Positions 24,204-38,500 of a DNA stretch of 64,000 nucleotides are shown in pieces. The stretch spans positions 15,484,358 through 15,548,357 of the forward strand of contig NC_079898.1 in assembly GCF_024868665.1 (NCBI RefSeq), in the 5' to 3' direction. Source of the stretch: Triplophysa rosa (Eukaryota > Chordata > Actinopteri > Cypriniformes > Nemacheilidae). The notes under the pieces were generated by a model that made no database searches, had not been told where the DNA came from, and saw only the letters and a list, made by a program, of their open reading frames with translations. The position numbers and the translations under genes are program-made. How positions within the stretch are numbered: position 1 is the first letter of the stretch; each line of letters begins with the position of its first letter.

Positions 24204-27134
24204 CTGTGGGAGTGAAGACAAGAAAAACAGAAAAACAATGTTACTTTGCAACAAAAATACTCACTCCAGAAAAAGTTACATGGGCACAGCAAATTATGGC
24301 AACTTGATCCAAGAGGTTAGACTAACCAACCGCACCAATCATTTACATTCGTTGTACTTCTCCAACCGCAAAGTAAGATGTAAGACAGGTTAAAAAACAA
24401 ATACTGATTCTTACAAACTAATAAAAATAATGACACCTTTTAAAGCACAGCCCCATTAATTTGGAAGTTCTCATCATTATATTAAAGAATTATTTGATAA
24501 CTTAAAACTTTTGATAAAAAAAGTACACTCAAAATGTTGTCAAACCAGATGAATTTGCTACTATAAAAAAGCTAGTATGCTAAAGGACAATTATTTTCCT
24601 ATATGTTCAGTCCTTTGAAATAGGACACATGTAGTGACTTTCAGGTGTTAGGTGGACACATTCCATAAACGGAAAACTTCACCAGTCCCTCTGACCCAAA
24701 CCAGACAGACCAGTATAACCATGAGATTAACTAAACAAGTCATTTCACATTTTGATACAAATAAACATGAAGCGCCCAGACAACGTCAAACCATAAATTA
24801 CACTTTAGTCTTTAATTTTGTGGTTGTACTAGTCCGTCTGGTTTGGTTCTGAACCTACCTAGTAGACAACAACAAAAGAAAACGTGTCTATGATGCCCAA
24901 CAACACTGTCTAGGAAGGTAACTCGCAAGGTTTTGAGAACCCAGCTCACTTTAAAAAATGCAATAATGTTTTTTTTAATCATACAATTTGTAAAAGCACA
25001 CAAAGCTTTATAATTAGCTAAAACATACGTACATCACCAATATAACGCGTTTTATGAAGGATTGGCTTGTGTTTGTGTACAAACCCCAGCAGCAGATTAA
25101 GACAATGCTGCGAACAGCCAGCAGGTGACATGCACTCAACAATTTCTAAAGAATTCCTCTGCTCGCCAACAGCAGCCATATCAACTCCACCACAACTTAT
25201 CTGTCATAAGGTTTTGTTTATACGTAGTTACATAAAAAGCCTCACAGACAGTGAGAGGAACACCTGACCCATTCCTCTAAGACATACGATCCGGCCTGAA
25301 CAGATCCAAGAAAAGCTACAGTAAATAATTCAACAACGCAACTCGGTTAGCCAACAACATAGCTACCAAATAACTCGAGTTTAATTGAGGCATGACAGCA
25401 AACAGAGTAAGCGGATCATATAAACACTACATAACTGACGGGAAAACAAGGTGTTATTAATAAACTATCAATCAACTGACACTCACTCTTCTCGGCTGCT
25501 CAACTCATGTGGACAAACTTGAACATCTCAATTCATGACACGCTGTATACAGAGTTTTTCAAGATTTGACATTTACTTATTCCACCTTGAAATCACATCC
25601 GCACTCTTCTAGCTTTGGCCACAAACTAAGACTTGGCCGTGACATTTCACATTTACAGTCTCAGTCAAATCATCCCTGCTCAAATAAAACCCATCGCAAA
25701 ACGTCTAATGACATTCGCACTTCAGCTCGAGTCATCTAAAGCCAGCGATTAAACCCGAGATACTGAGCTAAAGTAAAGCGAATATCAGAGGCATTCGCCT
25801 TCTTATCTCCAGCATCGGCTTTCTAAACAGCCACAGCGCTCAAGTATAGCACGCTAAGCTAAGGCAGGCTAAATTAGGTTATGCTTTATGACTACTTCCG
25901 ACAGATGACTATCTATAATTTATGATGACAAAGTCAACGCGTCAATTAACCTACGGTCACAATCGCGCTGAAACAAATCGCAAACCTTGTTTTCTTGCCG
26001 CTTTAATACGGTGGAGAGGTCAGGTGACTTCGCCGCTTTGCCCGGTCGCGTTACTAAACAGACGCCATTTTGTTACAATGTTGTAGTTTACATGAATCCG
26101 ACATGACACTGATTACAACCCAATGGAGTCTCATTAAACCTTACCTTCACAAAGAGGATCCCGCCCAAGAAACTTTAATATTGGCTGGAAAGGGCAAATA
26201 CTTATCCCTGGTTTGATAACGAAAGTGTCAATCACAAGCAAACAGTTCAGCCTCTCGAGAAGCCGGTTGGCTTCATAATCTGTCAATAATGACTTGACCC
26301 GCCTCTTAAAGCGACGACTGCTCTTTGATCCTTACTGCGTATCGATTGCGCTACCTGCAATTCTAGCCGTAAGTGAAGAACGTGAGGAGAACATAACGCC
26401 AACATTATTTTTATCATCGTGTAATCTAATGATTTTAAAACTACTTGATGGCTCTTTCATGTAAAATCAACCGAGACTCGATCTACACCTTTAAGAAGGC
26501 TCCCCCTTTTGAGCATTGCACTACACTGCAATGATAGCAGCTCGACCTAGTCGCACTTTTTAGAGAATAATGTAATGGAGAATAAATTAGTCGGAGCGCT
26601 CGAGTTATCCTCGGCATTCCTATTGCCGTGTGCACTGTAATCTGGTTTATTAATTACTTTGCACTTTACAAAAGACGCGGAAGGCCATGAACTATCGAGC
26701 GCGCGTAACGTTACATCCATAGGAAGGCACTGTGCAAATAGGCAAATTTATAAATCCTGCGAATGTCTCGGAGGATGATGGCATAACGCTTTCTCCCGTT
26801 ATTTCACAACACCGCAAATAACACGCACCGACGACTGCGGTTTATTTATGCACAATACGCGAAACGCCAATATCCTCATATTTCAAGCTCAAGCAGCTGA
26901 GGAGAGATAGCATCTGGAAAATTCCGTTTATGCGGGTCAAGCAGCCGCTTGCGATACTTGCAAGGTTCGCGTAACCCAATAACCTTAATAGCCCGAATTA
27001 ATTTCCCCACTCGCGTCAAGTTACATCACTCCAGACAACTTAAACTTGAACGATTAAACCGTGTCACCGATAACGACCCACTCAAGACACCGCCGAGATA
27101 AATGCCCGACAGCGCTGGCAAAGCGAACATTTAC
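24204..27134 (-). other. kat6b 5' intron/leader region
   Basis: This sequence has no coding potential and lies between the candidate noncoding first exons and the first coding exon. The part from 24.2 to 25.9 kb is AT-rich without a clear repeat. From about 25.95 to 27.1 kb CpG dinucleotides become noticeably more frequent, as expected near a promoter. Another possible but weak donor (CAAG/GTTTGC) ends at 25986. Confidence 0.4.
26140..26400 (-). promoter_or_regulatory. candidate kat6b 5' noncoding exon with strong donor
   Basis: On the minus strand, GTGAAG/GTAAGG ends at 26145 and is one of the best donor sites in the upstream region. The sequence before it (26146-26400) is CpG-containing and free of recognisable repeats. 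A motif reading AAAATGGCG on the minus strand (YY1-like) lies just downstream, near 26075-26083. This could be an alternative noncoding first exon of kat6b. There is no direct evidence of transcription, and the upstream limit is arbitrary. Confidence 0.3.
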
Positions 27135-27440
27135 CTTTAAGTTCCTCGCGCGGTCTCTCCACAATCCTCGCAGAAGCGATATAAACACGTTTATCTGCGA
27201 AGATGATGATGTATGCGTAAAGTAGTCTGCTAAATCCAACGGGGTCCTGTTTGATTCGGAAGATGAACGCACGCGTAGGCAGAGGGAACGTGATAACAAC
27301 TAATTGAAAGGTTAATCTACATAGGAGTCTGTGACAAAGTAGTACCCTCCCCTTTCGGCACTCCATCAGCCACAGAGGAGGACTAACTCGCTCTAACCGC
27401 TATGTGACATCACATCGCTCATTGGGAAACAATGTACATT
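27135..27440 (-). promoter_or_regulatory. candidate kat6b promoter and noncoding exon 1
   Basis: Reading the minus strand from 27440 there is an inverted CCAAT box (27421-27425), then a CRE-like TGATGTCA (27405-27412, one mismatch to the consensus). About 240 bp of CpG-containing, repeat-free sequence follows and reaches the donor TTAAAG/GTAAAT at 27135. The order CCAAT, CRE, exon, donor suits a TATA-less housekeeping promoter driving leftward transcription toward the kat6b start codon at 23952. The transcription start would be near 27370. This is inferred from motifs only. Confidence 0.35.
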
Positions 27441-30100
27441 GTTTTAGACTACATGGCATGGGTGGGAAAAAGAAAAGACATGCCGTGCCCTCTCTTTGGA
27501 GAGGAAACTTTTAATGTCACATATTTCCTTTAAACGAATGCATATGCATGCATTATGCGAATGTTCATGTTCAATCAGATACTATAAATAGTAAAATTAC
27601 ATGATACATAATGTGCCACGTCTTTAAATAGGAGAGAAACTTTTTATATTCTATTCTGCATAATGTGACAGTAATGTATACATAAATTAAAATACAATTG
27701 TCATTATTTTTATTTTATGCTATTTTGTAATTGCTCACAGGAGGAAAGCCAAGCTGTTGTGCATTTAACAGTTGTGTATTGCACGGTATTGCATTATAAA
27801 ACAGGCAAAAAAGCACGCTACCACTGCTGCGGTATCAATGATTATGAATAATTGTGCATAAACAATGAACTCATATGCATTCATGCAACAGCATTTAAGA
27901 GAAAAATTACCAAAGGTATTTAAGCCTGTTAAATGCACCTGAACACCCATACATTTTCCTTGTGGTGAGAAATTGGTATAGCATAAGGCAATTTGAACCC
28001 TGGCTAGGCTATGGATGTGCCACGTTTTAATGTGCCTGAAGGGAAAACAAATTGCACACTAAATAAAACTTGAGCCATGCTGGATGTGGTTACAGGTTGG
28101 CAATAGACTTTACACTGGCTTCCAGCAAAGCTTGATCAAGGTGATCTGACACCAAACTATTCTCAGAGTTTTTTTTGTAACCAATTTAAATATCAAACTA
28201 CTTGATATACTTCTAGCAGCTTGTATGAGTAAGATATACTATACTCTGTGGTAAAATGACCACACTGCTTTTAATCGGACCCACTTTAATGTTGACATTT
28301 AATACAAATGTGTAAATAAAACTGTTATTCATTAAAACTCACATAAAACCATCTCGTTAAAGTTAACCATTATTATTATTTAATAGTTTTCCTCAAACAC
28401 TTGTTTTTTTTTTCTGTAATAAATTAATTTGTCAGGTGATAATTGGTTGTTTCCAGCCGCATAGACCTTATTGTGCCAGTATAATCTTTCTGGCTATTGC
28501 AAGTCAGTTTTACTTATTTGTATGCCGAAAGGAAAAGTACATTTGTTTACAGTTTACACAGGTAGGTTGGAATTATTCATGTGTGCATATTTTAACCAAT
28601 GGCTTGAGAGCAGACACGTTCACACTTGGATAGGGAGGTATGAGAACAGTCCCTGAGCAGAAAGGATAAGTGCCTTGCACGGGGGTATAACAACAGGAGA
28701 GTAAGTAGATTAGCTGACTGCCGTGTACCACTGACAATGAACTCAAACGGTTGACCTTCCAGCTATTACCAGTGTTATACTATACTATACTATACTATAA
28801 GGGAATGACTGCTTTTAATGCTCCAACCAAAGACTATTATTTCCATAAATTATACTTGGATAATGTTTTTTTAAGGCAGATAACAATAAAAATGTTTTAA
28901 TACACAAAATGCTGTATCCAAAGCACTGATTGTTCCTCAATGAACCAGTTATAAGCTCTATTACAGGATAATGCTTTCATCACAGCAGATGTTCACAGTG
29001 CATTCTCACTCAGCTCGGTTTAGACAAAAGCTATAACTGCTGAAAAAGAGTACAGGTGATAGAAGTCAAATATAGATCATACTGTATCATATAAAAGAGA
29101 TTCAGTCATGAAATGATTGAACATTGTACGTGGTCACACTAGCTGGTCGACTATGGCTTTAACTATGACGCATTCTACTTTCCAATTAAAATGACACAAT
29201 TTGACAGTTTAATAAGAGGCACAGTATAGTCAAATGCTGACATCACGTTTGTTGTTTTCAGTTTTAATGAAAGGTTTTATTCACCAAATGTTAGTCACCA
29301 AAGCCCACGTTCAAACATGGCTTGTACATTTTTCAGTAGGCAAATGTCTCAATTCTAAGAATCACCAAGCAGCCAAACCAATATTCAAATGAATTATTAG
29401 AATAAGCCGGAACAAAAACGGACCTTGTGAACTTGACACCTTTTCCCGACCAAAGTTTGTCCTTTGATAATGTCTTCTATATGAACGAAAAACTTGACAC
29501 CTGCGAATTAACTTACTTTTTATAAACCTCACTGGCAACTTTCACAGGTCTTAAAAACACCCAGCATCATTGTAAAACACACAGCAGGAGGATTTGAGAG
29601 GTGGAAAAACACGAGTGAGATTGTGTGTGTGTGGACGAATTCGGGTTGAACATGTGAAATAGTGCTCAAGGACTTTATCTTTGGGTGACATTATGGATTT
29701 CACACAGACTCATGGCTGACTCGAGTGCTGAGTGATGCCCATCTAGAGCTACAGAGAAGGGTCCAAACATCTTTTTGAGTGACGGAACCAGAATCTGCTA
29801 TGATTGGAGTCACAGACCAGGACACGGGGACAGCTGTACCTCGAGTCACTCTAATGTTACAAATAGCTGCTACTAGTCCCATATCGCAGAGATGAACCCT
29901 CGCAGACGTGTCACTGTCATCAAAGAGACAGGACTGAGGACCACTAACCATCCAACAGAATTGAGATGCTTGGAAAGTAAAATCCTTGATAGATAAACAT
30001 TCCTGCATGGAAATTAAGTGTCATGTGTTCACAACATAATCTATAGTAGTGTAATACTCATTGTACATATCAACTAATGACAAGGTTAGGTAGAAAATTC
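27441..30100. other. intergenic region between adk 3' end and kat6b promoter
   Basis: About 2.7 kb of AT-rich sequence with no coding potential lies between the presumed adk polyadenylation site and the kat6b promoter candidate. A short TATAC pentamer run (about 28777-28798) and an Oct-like cluster of ATGCAT words near 27540-27560 are the only distinctive items. Nothing else was recognised. Confidence 0.5.
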
Positions 30101-30104
30101 AAGT

Positions 30105-30695
30105 CATACAGCAGTAAAACAGCCTTTATTTTTGGCAGAGGTATTAAATTCAAGAGGACTGCATGCTTTTTCATGTTACGCTGACATGACAACAGGTTTT
30201 AATTTGATCAGGACACATTCAAGTGTGCGTTCAACAAATGCATTTGGTTTACAACAGCAATACTGGCCAACATAGAGTCTTTGATTTTAATCAAAGAATT
30301 AAAATGATTTGTACACATCTGACCTCTGTAATATTAAGGTGTGTTCTTCTGTAGGTCTTACAGCAGTATCATTACATCACGAAAGCAATTTTGTTAATAC
30401 AACAAACACCACACCTGGAGAGATGCTGGTTATAACGATCACCGCTCTTATAATACTGGGGAGAGCAATATTAAAATGGCTTTTTAAGAACAAATCAATA
30501 TTTGCAACAAAGGAATAGCTCCTTGTAAACAGTTTTTAATGTGAAATATGTCTCCATTATCACATTAGGATGCGGGACTGTTAAAAACAGAGGCACGGAA
30601 GAATGCAGGCATTGGACGATAAAAAGTCAATTAAAAAAGGCATTAGTCCTATAAAACACTTGTGTGGCTATGTCTCCTGGTCTCCGAGCGGCCCA
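30105..30695 (-). terminator. adk: adk 3' UTR with polyadenylation signal
   Basis: Downstream of the adk stop codon the minus strand has a canonical AATAAA at 30130-30125, giving a 3' UTR of about 590 bases if used. Weaker ATTAAA variants occur closer to the stop, for example at 30540-30535. The cleavage position is an estimate. Confidence 0.5.
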
Positions 30696-32116
<1,421 letters not shown>

Positions 32117-32203
32117 CTCCAACAAAAGCGTCTCCGGCACCGTTGGTGTCCACCATCTCACTCTGGTCGATCTCCAGGACAGGGAACGTCTCCACTTTGT
32201 CAT
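32117..32203 (-). CDS. adk: adk coding exon carrying the catalytic DTNGAGDAF motif
   Basis: The 87-bp exon lies between acceptor TTTTTTCAACAG and donor GTTGGAG/GTACTA. Two bases complete an Asp codon, 28 codons follow, then the first base of Gly. It encodes DKVETFPVLEIDQSEMVDTN, then GAGDAFVG. DTNGAGDAF is PfkB-family signature 2. Its GAGD aspartate is the catalytic base that deprotonates the adenosine 5'-hydroxyl, and the loop forms the anion hole. The donor matches poorly at +4 to +6 but is the only phase-consistent choice. Confidence 0.97.
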
Positions 32204-33659
32204 CTGTTGAAAAAAGGCTTCACAGTAAGTGTGAGCTGAGAAAATGAGTCCCATTCACAGACCAACAGTTTGGCATAAACAAACCAACCTGCTGTCATAA
32301 ACTGCCGTTTCTTCTTGATAAAAGACTGTACATTTTACATAGAAGCACAAAGCATGCCTTCATTTTTCAATCACTCATAAAAGGGAACAAACAAACAAAC
32401 AAACTGCTGTTGCTCGCTCACCATGCTTAATTTCTCCCTGGCAAACAAAGAACGTTAGCATGCTAATCACCTATGACACGGCAGAGGCAGAAACAAACTT
32501 GAGCTAGCATTAAAAGATGGAGACGTGTGGAAAAGAGGAATGTGCCATTTTCACTTGATGAGTTAGAAGAGCCTCGCTCAGGCCTCAAGGAGAAGCAATT
32601 ATATCATTTGGCACTCCTTCAGCGTGACAATTCCTTGGCGGAATTTGGCTGCTCGAAATATCATTTGATAGACAATGTCAGCCTATTTTCGGCATTCTGT
32701 TTGAATGATCTTTCTGACTGCACTGTTTTATTTATAGCAGCAGCCTCCATTAGGCTTGAATGGGACTGATATAACTTTGTTTTCCAGTAAGGACAGCACT
32801 TCAGTCAAGCCAGTATCACATACCGCATCTCAGGAACATACCCTTGAAAAGGACGGAAAATACTCCAACCCCAAGATTTACAGTCTTAAAATGTGATTTC
32901 TGCCTTGTACCTGGATTCTATGGTCAAGTATTTTTGTATGTTTTCCCCCATTTTCCACACAGTCTCTTTCTTAAATCAATACTTCATGTCTGTTTATATT
33001 TACTTATTTGGTAAGTAGCAATACAGTATAATAAGTGAGATAATGTACTTCAGTATGCTTCACATGGAGGGGGATGTATGGGTTTATTTTGCAATAATAA
33101 TAATTTTACCGGCTGACTGTAAATCATCCCTTATGTGCCATGCATTCAAGTCAGAAACAAATACAGTTTTAGCTGAAATGAATCAAATAAACAAAGGTGA
33201 ATAACACCTGCATCACATGAGCTAATGCATATGCATGTTAACAAATAACCAATTTGCATAAAGCAAGCCACAAAGGCTGAGTCATTAGTTTTCCATTAGT
33301 TGACTACAAGCTCTCAAACAAAACACCTTCATTTACCTAAAACAGAGCAATGAATACTGAAATACCTTCAAAATGACAATATTACCAACTCCACATGTTT
33401 TGAGCCTTCACATTTTCTGACACCATAAGGGAGACCTCAAGGGAGGATTCTTTCCCCAAACACCCAGTAATCTGCAACAACAGAGGGCTTTAAAGTACAC
33501 ACCTGCTAATTGTAGCCGGTAGGTGTCAAAGAGCGTGTGCACGGAACTTCACAGGAAAACCTTCAGACGCACGGAAAACAACAGCGAACAAAACGAAGGC
33601 TTTCAACTGACGCAACAACGAGCGCCGGAGACGCGTCTGCTGCGGTTTCTCCCCGAACG

Positions 33660-33870
33660 CCGCAGCCGATTGTGTCTTTGATAATTAATTACACAAAAAG
33701 CAGATCCTTTTAGAATCAGCTAATTAGCAGCAAAATGACTTTGCTTAATTAATGCAGGCAATGAAGCATGAGCGCCCGCCTTCCTCTTGAAATCATTAAC
33801 TAGAGGATCTTCCGTCTGAATTAAGTTAACAGAAACTCATGATCGATCTATTATTTTGCAATTAAAGAAT
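33660..33870. promoter_or_regulatory. candidate intronic enhancer with clustered homeodomain sites
   Basis: Within 75 bp there are TAATTAATTA (33682-33691), CTAATTAGC (33720-33728) and TTAATTAA (33745-33752). They sit in otherwise non-repetitive sequence with scattered CpGs. Such dense palindromic TAATTA sites are typical of vertebrate developmental enhancers. This is inference only. Confidence 0.25.
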
Positions 33871-34000
33871 AAAACATTATAGCGCGCTTTCCTCGTCTCG
33901 TCAAACTAGAAACAGACTGCACGCTGTCATGAAGAGCCGAATCTGCAGAATGAAATTATGTTTACAGTACAATACATAGACATTTATTTTTACAGTTATT

Positions 34001-34268
34001 GAAGGAATAGTTCACCAAAAAATGAAAATTGGGTCATCATTTTCTGACCCTCAAACCTGTATGAACCTCTAACCCTTGGAGAAGACAAAAGAAGAGTGTT
34101 GGTAGCCGAACAACGACGGTGCCCATTGAATTGCATTGATTTTGTGTCTATACAATAGAAGTGAATGGGGATCGCCGTTGTTCGGTTACCAACATTCTTC
34201 AAAATATCTTCTTTTGTGTTTTGCGGAAGAAAGAAAGTCACACATTTTTGGGTGAACTATCACTTTAA
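34001..34268. mobile_element. Angel-like element
   Basis: It begins GAATAGTTCACC and ends TGGGTGAACTATCACTTTAA. The arms are mirrored around a centre containing TTGTGTCTATACAATAGAAG. Both ends are present but the element is shorter than the 430-bp copy at 4957. Confidence 0.75.
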
Positions 34269-34980
34269 CCAACGTCAAGCTTTTATGAAAGATGCTAAAA
34301 TTCCATGCAATCTATGTACGCTATTGCATAATGTTTCTGTTTTCCATAATCTCTTCTCTTATTTCTACATTGTTTGTTATGTGTTTGTGCAGAAATTCCG
34401 TAAAGATGCTTTGCAACAAGTGTTAGAAATAAATCTGAATAGAATAGAAAAAAAATTACCAAGAGAGGAGAAACAAAAATGACCAGCTGCAAATGTATAT
34501 GTTCAAAATGAAACCGTATGTGGTGCCTTCCTTCCTGTACACAGGCTGACCTGATTCTACTTCCTTTTATGACTCAGAAACAGCACAGCTTAAGAGTGAG
34601 AGAGAAAAAAATAGCCATTAGCTGTTCTTCACTTTGATACCCATGACTGAACCGAACAGTCTCTACGCAATACATCAAGGTTGGTATCAAGCGCCCTCCT
34701 TTTCAGAGCTGTGAGAGAACCGGCCAACGAAATTAAGCATGGTGAGCATGTAGGTACTAGCAGAATCTAACCTCCCTGCCATATGATGACAGGTCACGCA
34801 CTACAGACATGCTGGGAAATGTCCAAACATCTAGGCCGTAATGACTCACTGGGAAAAAATTATGAGGTGATTCTTGGAAGTACATGGTACAACATTAGGT
34901 CATATCCAGAGGTCAGAGTCCACACAAAAAAAAACACAATAAAAAAACCTCTTAAAACAAAAGTGCACAGCACCAATTAA

Positions 34981-35110
34981 ATCCATGCAAATGATGAATG
35001 CAACAAAATTCATCATTTGCAACAAATCCATGCAAATGATGAATGCAAAAAAGCAAGAGGTTTATACCTCTTGCTTTTAAGCCTCTTGCTTAAAAGCAAG
35101 AGGTATAAAC
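34981..35110. repeat. compound direct and inverted repeat cluster
   Basis: A 23-bp direct repeat (34981-35003 and 35026-35048) flanks an inverted copy of its middle (about 35008-35021). Immediately after, a perfect 20-bp hairpin has arms 35060-35079 and 35091-35110 and an 11-base loop. Another palindrome at 35051-35076 overlaps it and uses the same CAAGAGG word. Confidence 0.9.
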
Positions 35111-35829
35111 AGATTCAAACTTGATTTAAGGTTCAGTGGGAGTGCCACGGGCTGCGCGGACTGAGAAACATACTCTGCCAGTCTTCCATCTTGGTAAACA
35201 AGGCTGAACTTGCATATGTGCTAGTCCCCTCGCATTGATGTTTAATGGTGCATGTTGCTCTAGGTGGTTCCCATAACCTCACTTTGTCTCCTACAAGCTG
35301 CATCAATTGATATGATAATGCAGGGAGGATGTGTGAAATGAGCGGGGCTGCGCTGAACGACAAGGCGTCCAACCACTTGGATGCCAAATGGTGTCCAGGA
35401 GCCTCTCTCGCCTCTCAATAGGCACAATAGCAAGAGTTTCAAGGAATGGAGGCAAGAGGCAGATGCTTAGAAAAAGAAAACTCTCCAGTTTCACACTGCT
35501 AATTGGCCCAATAGGATGTTTTCATTAGCGTCCTCGGTGTTATCGTTCACGGACATGCACGTTGAAAATAAAGTAATAAGTGAGTAGGGATGATGGGGGT
35601 AAGATGCGTCAGCGGATAGGATGCGTCACCCTTTTAACCTAACAAACTGTGCACGTTTTTTTTTTCACGTGACCATCAAGAGCCCATAACATACCATTTT
35701 TCCACACAACATTAAAATATTCTGGATGTTAAACCTTTTTGTGGCTGAATTCAAATTAATTCAAAGCGTAATTCATGTATTTCACAATCACTGAATGTTT
35801 CCTTTTGCATGACACAGATTACCACTAAT

Positions 35830-36070
35830 TTAAAGGCATAGTTCACCCAAAAATGAATATTCTTGCATCATTTACTCCAAACTTGTGTGACTTTCTTTCT
35901 TCCGTAGAACACAAAAGAACAACCAAACAACATCGGTCCCTATTGACTTCCATTGTGTGGACACAAAACCACAGAGACATCTCTCAAAATATCTTCTTTT
36001 GTGTTCCACTGAAAAAAGAAAGTCGGACAGATTTGGACTCGGATGAGGGTGAATGATAAATGATGAAAAA
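35830..36070. mobile_element. Angel-like element, right end eroded
   Basis: The left end TTAAAGGCATAGTTCACCC and mirrored inner arms (CTTTCTTCCGTAGAACAC against GTGTTCCACTGAAAAAAG) are clear. The right terminus after GGGTGAATGATAAATGATG is degenerate. Confidence 0.7.
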
Positions 36071-37941
36071 GTAAAAAGCGGCACAGCTTACCCCACCCAC
36101 CCCATTGTGTTCCAAATGGGTCTGAGCATTATATACACACACAAGGCACGAAACAGCATAACTGTGAGTACGAAGGGAGGAAAAGTTCACTGAACCAGGA
36201 AAATGAAACAATTTAAACAGTAAAAATGAATCACTTGCGAATTAACGTTTCACTAGAGGTTCTGGTCCAACGTGAACGAGGGCAATTTATACAAGCACGC
36301 GAGAGCAAACTAGGGCAAATAAAAACAGAGAAATGAAATTCCAAAACGACTGCGCGCTGCTCTCCTTCCCTCAAACCATCACTGACGGACATCTCCCTCC
36401 ACATCACATCTTTCTTCTAAACATACTATTGAACTTGGCCACGAACATGCTGCTTTGGTTAGTCCGAGATCGTTCCAGAACCAATTTCATGTTAATGTAT
36501 AACACAAAAAAGGCCATTGGCAGGGCTCTTTAATAGGCATGGCAATTAAAAGTTTGCTGCCAAAACCTGTCTTTGTTGTTACTGGCTTGTGGTCGTCCCT
36601 GCAAACACAGTCTCAGGGCAGTTCACACGGACTTTCCAGCGCTATTGTGGTTTTGCCATTCTGTGCTTTACATGCTGGTGTATAAAGTGAAAATACTTTC
36701 CTCTTTGTAACCATCCAGGGAACGTGAAAAAAAGGGGGCAACAAAGTAACACCTCCAGAGCCGTGAGGTTATATTAATAGCTGGCGTACAGCTGTTTCGT
36801 TTCGGTGCCATGTTTGACACTAGCATGCTTAGATGAGCAGTGAGACGTCGCTTTCGGAGTCCTCTTTCCTTCTGGCACGGGCCCTTCTGGAGGGAGAGGA
36901 AACCACAGTTCTGCTCTCGCAGGCACTCCAGGAACAAGCAGCACTATAAACATGTATGGGACCGGCTCGAAATAAATCAGGCCTGCACAGACAAAACATG
37001 CATGGCAGCCTCTTGTTCTCGACTATTTATAGCCCCTGAGCGTCGGAAAAAGCCATCGTAAAGTTTACAGCACTGTGGAGTCATGCCAATTAAGTGTAAT
37101 AAATTCTCTTGTTATCACTAGTTATGTACAGAGTAATATGATTACGCTCGTAATGTGACAAGCCAAAACCATGAACGCCTCGGGTCACGCGATAATTACT
37201 CTTTTACTGTAGCATTGTCATTTCCACAAACCTCCGACATGTCGAGAAGCGATGCTCGATAAACAGCCCCGTGAATTATTATCCGGCCGAAATGTTTTCA
37301 ATAGACACCTGAGCAACTGAATGACAACCGATTCGCCACACAACGAGACGTGACACAAAACCAATGAGCGCGAGAGAGATTCAAGGCCTCCAGACAGCTG
37401 AGGAACGGTGAGAGATTACTCCTCTCAAATCCACTTCTCTTCGGCACCACGGCCAAACAAAAGCGCAGGAGTAAACAAGGATGGCCCTCCTCTTGGCAAA
37501 CAAAGTGAGGAAACTGCAGATTTTTTCTGACCTGCTATCTCCGGTCAGAGAAACGTACGCGTGACAAACACATTTAGCCGCTAATAAAGGGCAACCACCG
37601 TGCCGGGAATGGCGGGAGATAACCGGCACAAATAATCAGAGTCTGGGACACCGAGAGCTTTAAGAGGCAGTTTTGCCCTTTTCAAAGCGAGACATTGATC
37701 AGATCCCCTCGCCTCTGAGCCATGCTAATTAGCCCGAGACGGGAGGTGATGATGTCACGATCGATTCGGGGGGCGTGAGGAAGTCTTCATCCGTCCCTTT
37801 TCCTGTTACAAGCCAGGTGCAGAGATGACCAGATTCACTGAAATGAAATTCTTGAGATGAATTAAAAATAATTTAAAATCCATTAAAAGCACAAAAATCA
37901 AACTTGTATCTGTATTTAACAGAGTAAGCTCTTCTATCTTT

Positions 37942-38225
37942 TTAAAGTGATAGTTCACCCAAAAATGGAAAATCTGTCATCATTTACTCACCCTCTTGTT
38001 ATTACAAACCTGTATGACTTCATAGAACACAAAAAATGGACTGGCACCCATTCACTTCTCTTGTATGGACACAAAACCAATGCAACTGAATGTGTGCCAG
38101 TTACCAACATTTCTCAAAATATCTTTTGTGTTCTGCAGAAGAAAGAAAGTCATACAGGTTTGACATGACATGAGGGTGAGTGAATAATGACAGCATTTTT
38201 ATTTTTGGGTGAACTATCACTTTAA
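37942..38225. mobile_element. Angel-like element, both ends present
   Basis: The left end TTAAAGTGATAGTTCACCC and the right end GGGTGAACTATCACTTTAA are exact inverted copies. The inner arms contain TGTCATCATTTACTCACCCT and its counterpart. Confidence 0.85.
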
Positions 38226-38389
38226 GCCTGTCAAAACAAGCAGCTACTACCTGACGGCGTACAGCCTTTCTGTTTTAGCTCAGCTGTGTTGAAGGTGCAT
38301 TGCATTAATAAGACACAAACAAGGACGGGCAAACATTACAGAATAATAGCCCTAACATAACACCACAAAAATGCAAGGGAGAGTGTGAA

Positions 38390-38425
38390 CACACACGCAC
38401 GCACGCACACACACACACGCGCACA

Positions 38426-38499
<74 letters not shown>

Positions 38500-38500
38500 A
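38390..38500. repeat. compound (CA)n/(GCAC)n microsatellite
   Basis: A run of CA dinucleotides interspersed with a block of about 14 GCAC tetramers, then (CA)n again. Alternating purine/pyrimidine sequence of this type can form Z-DNA. Confidence 0.95.

Noticed and set aside
38390..38500. CRISPR-like regular repeats
   Set aside because: These are simple CA/GCAC microsatellite units without spacers, in a vertebrate genome.
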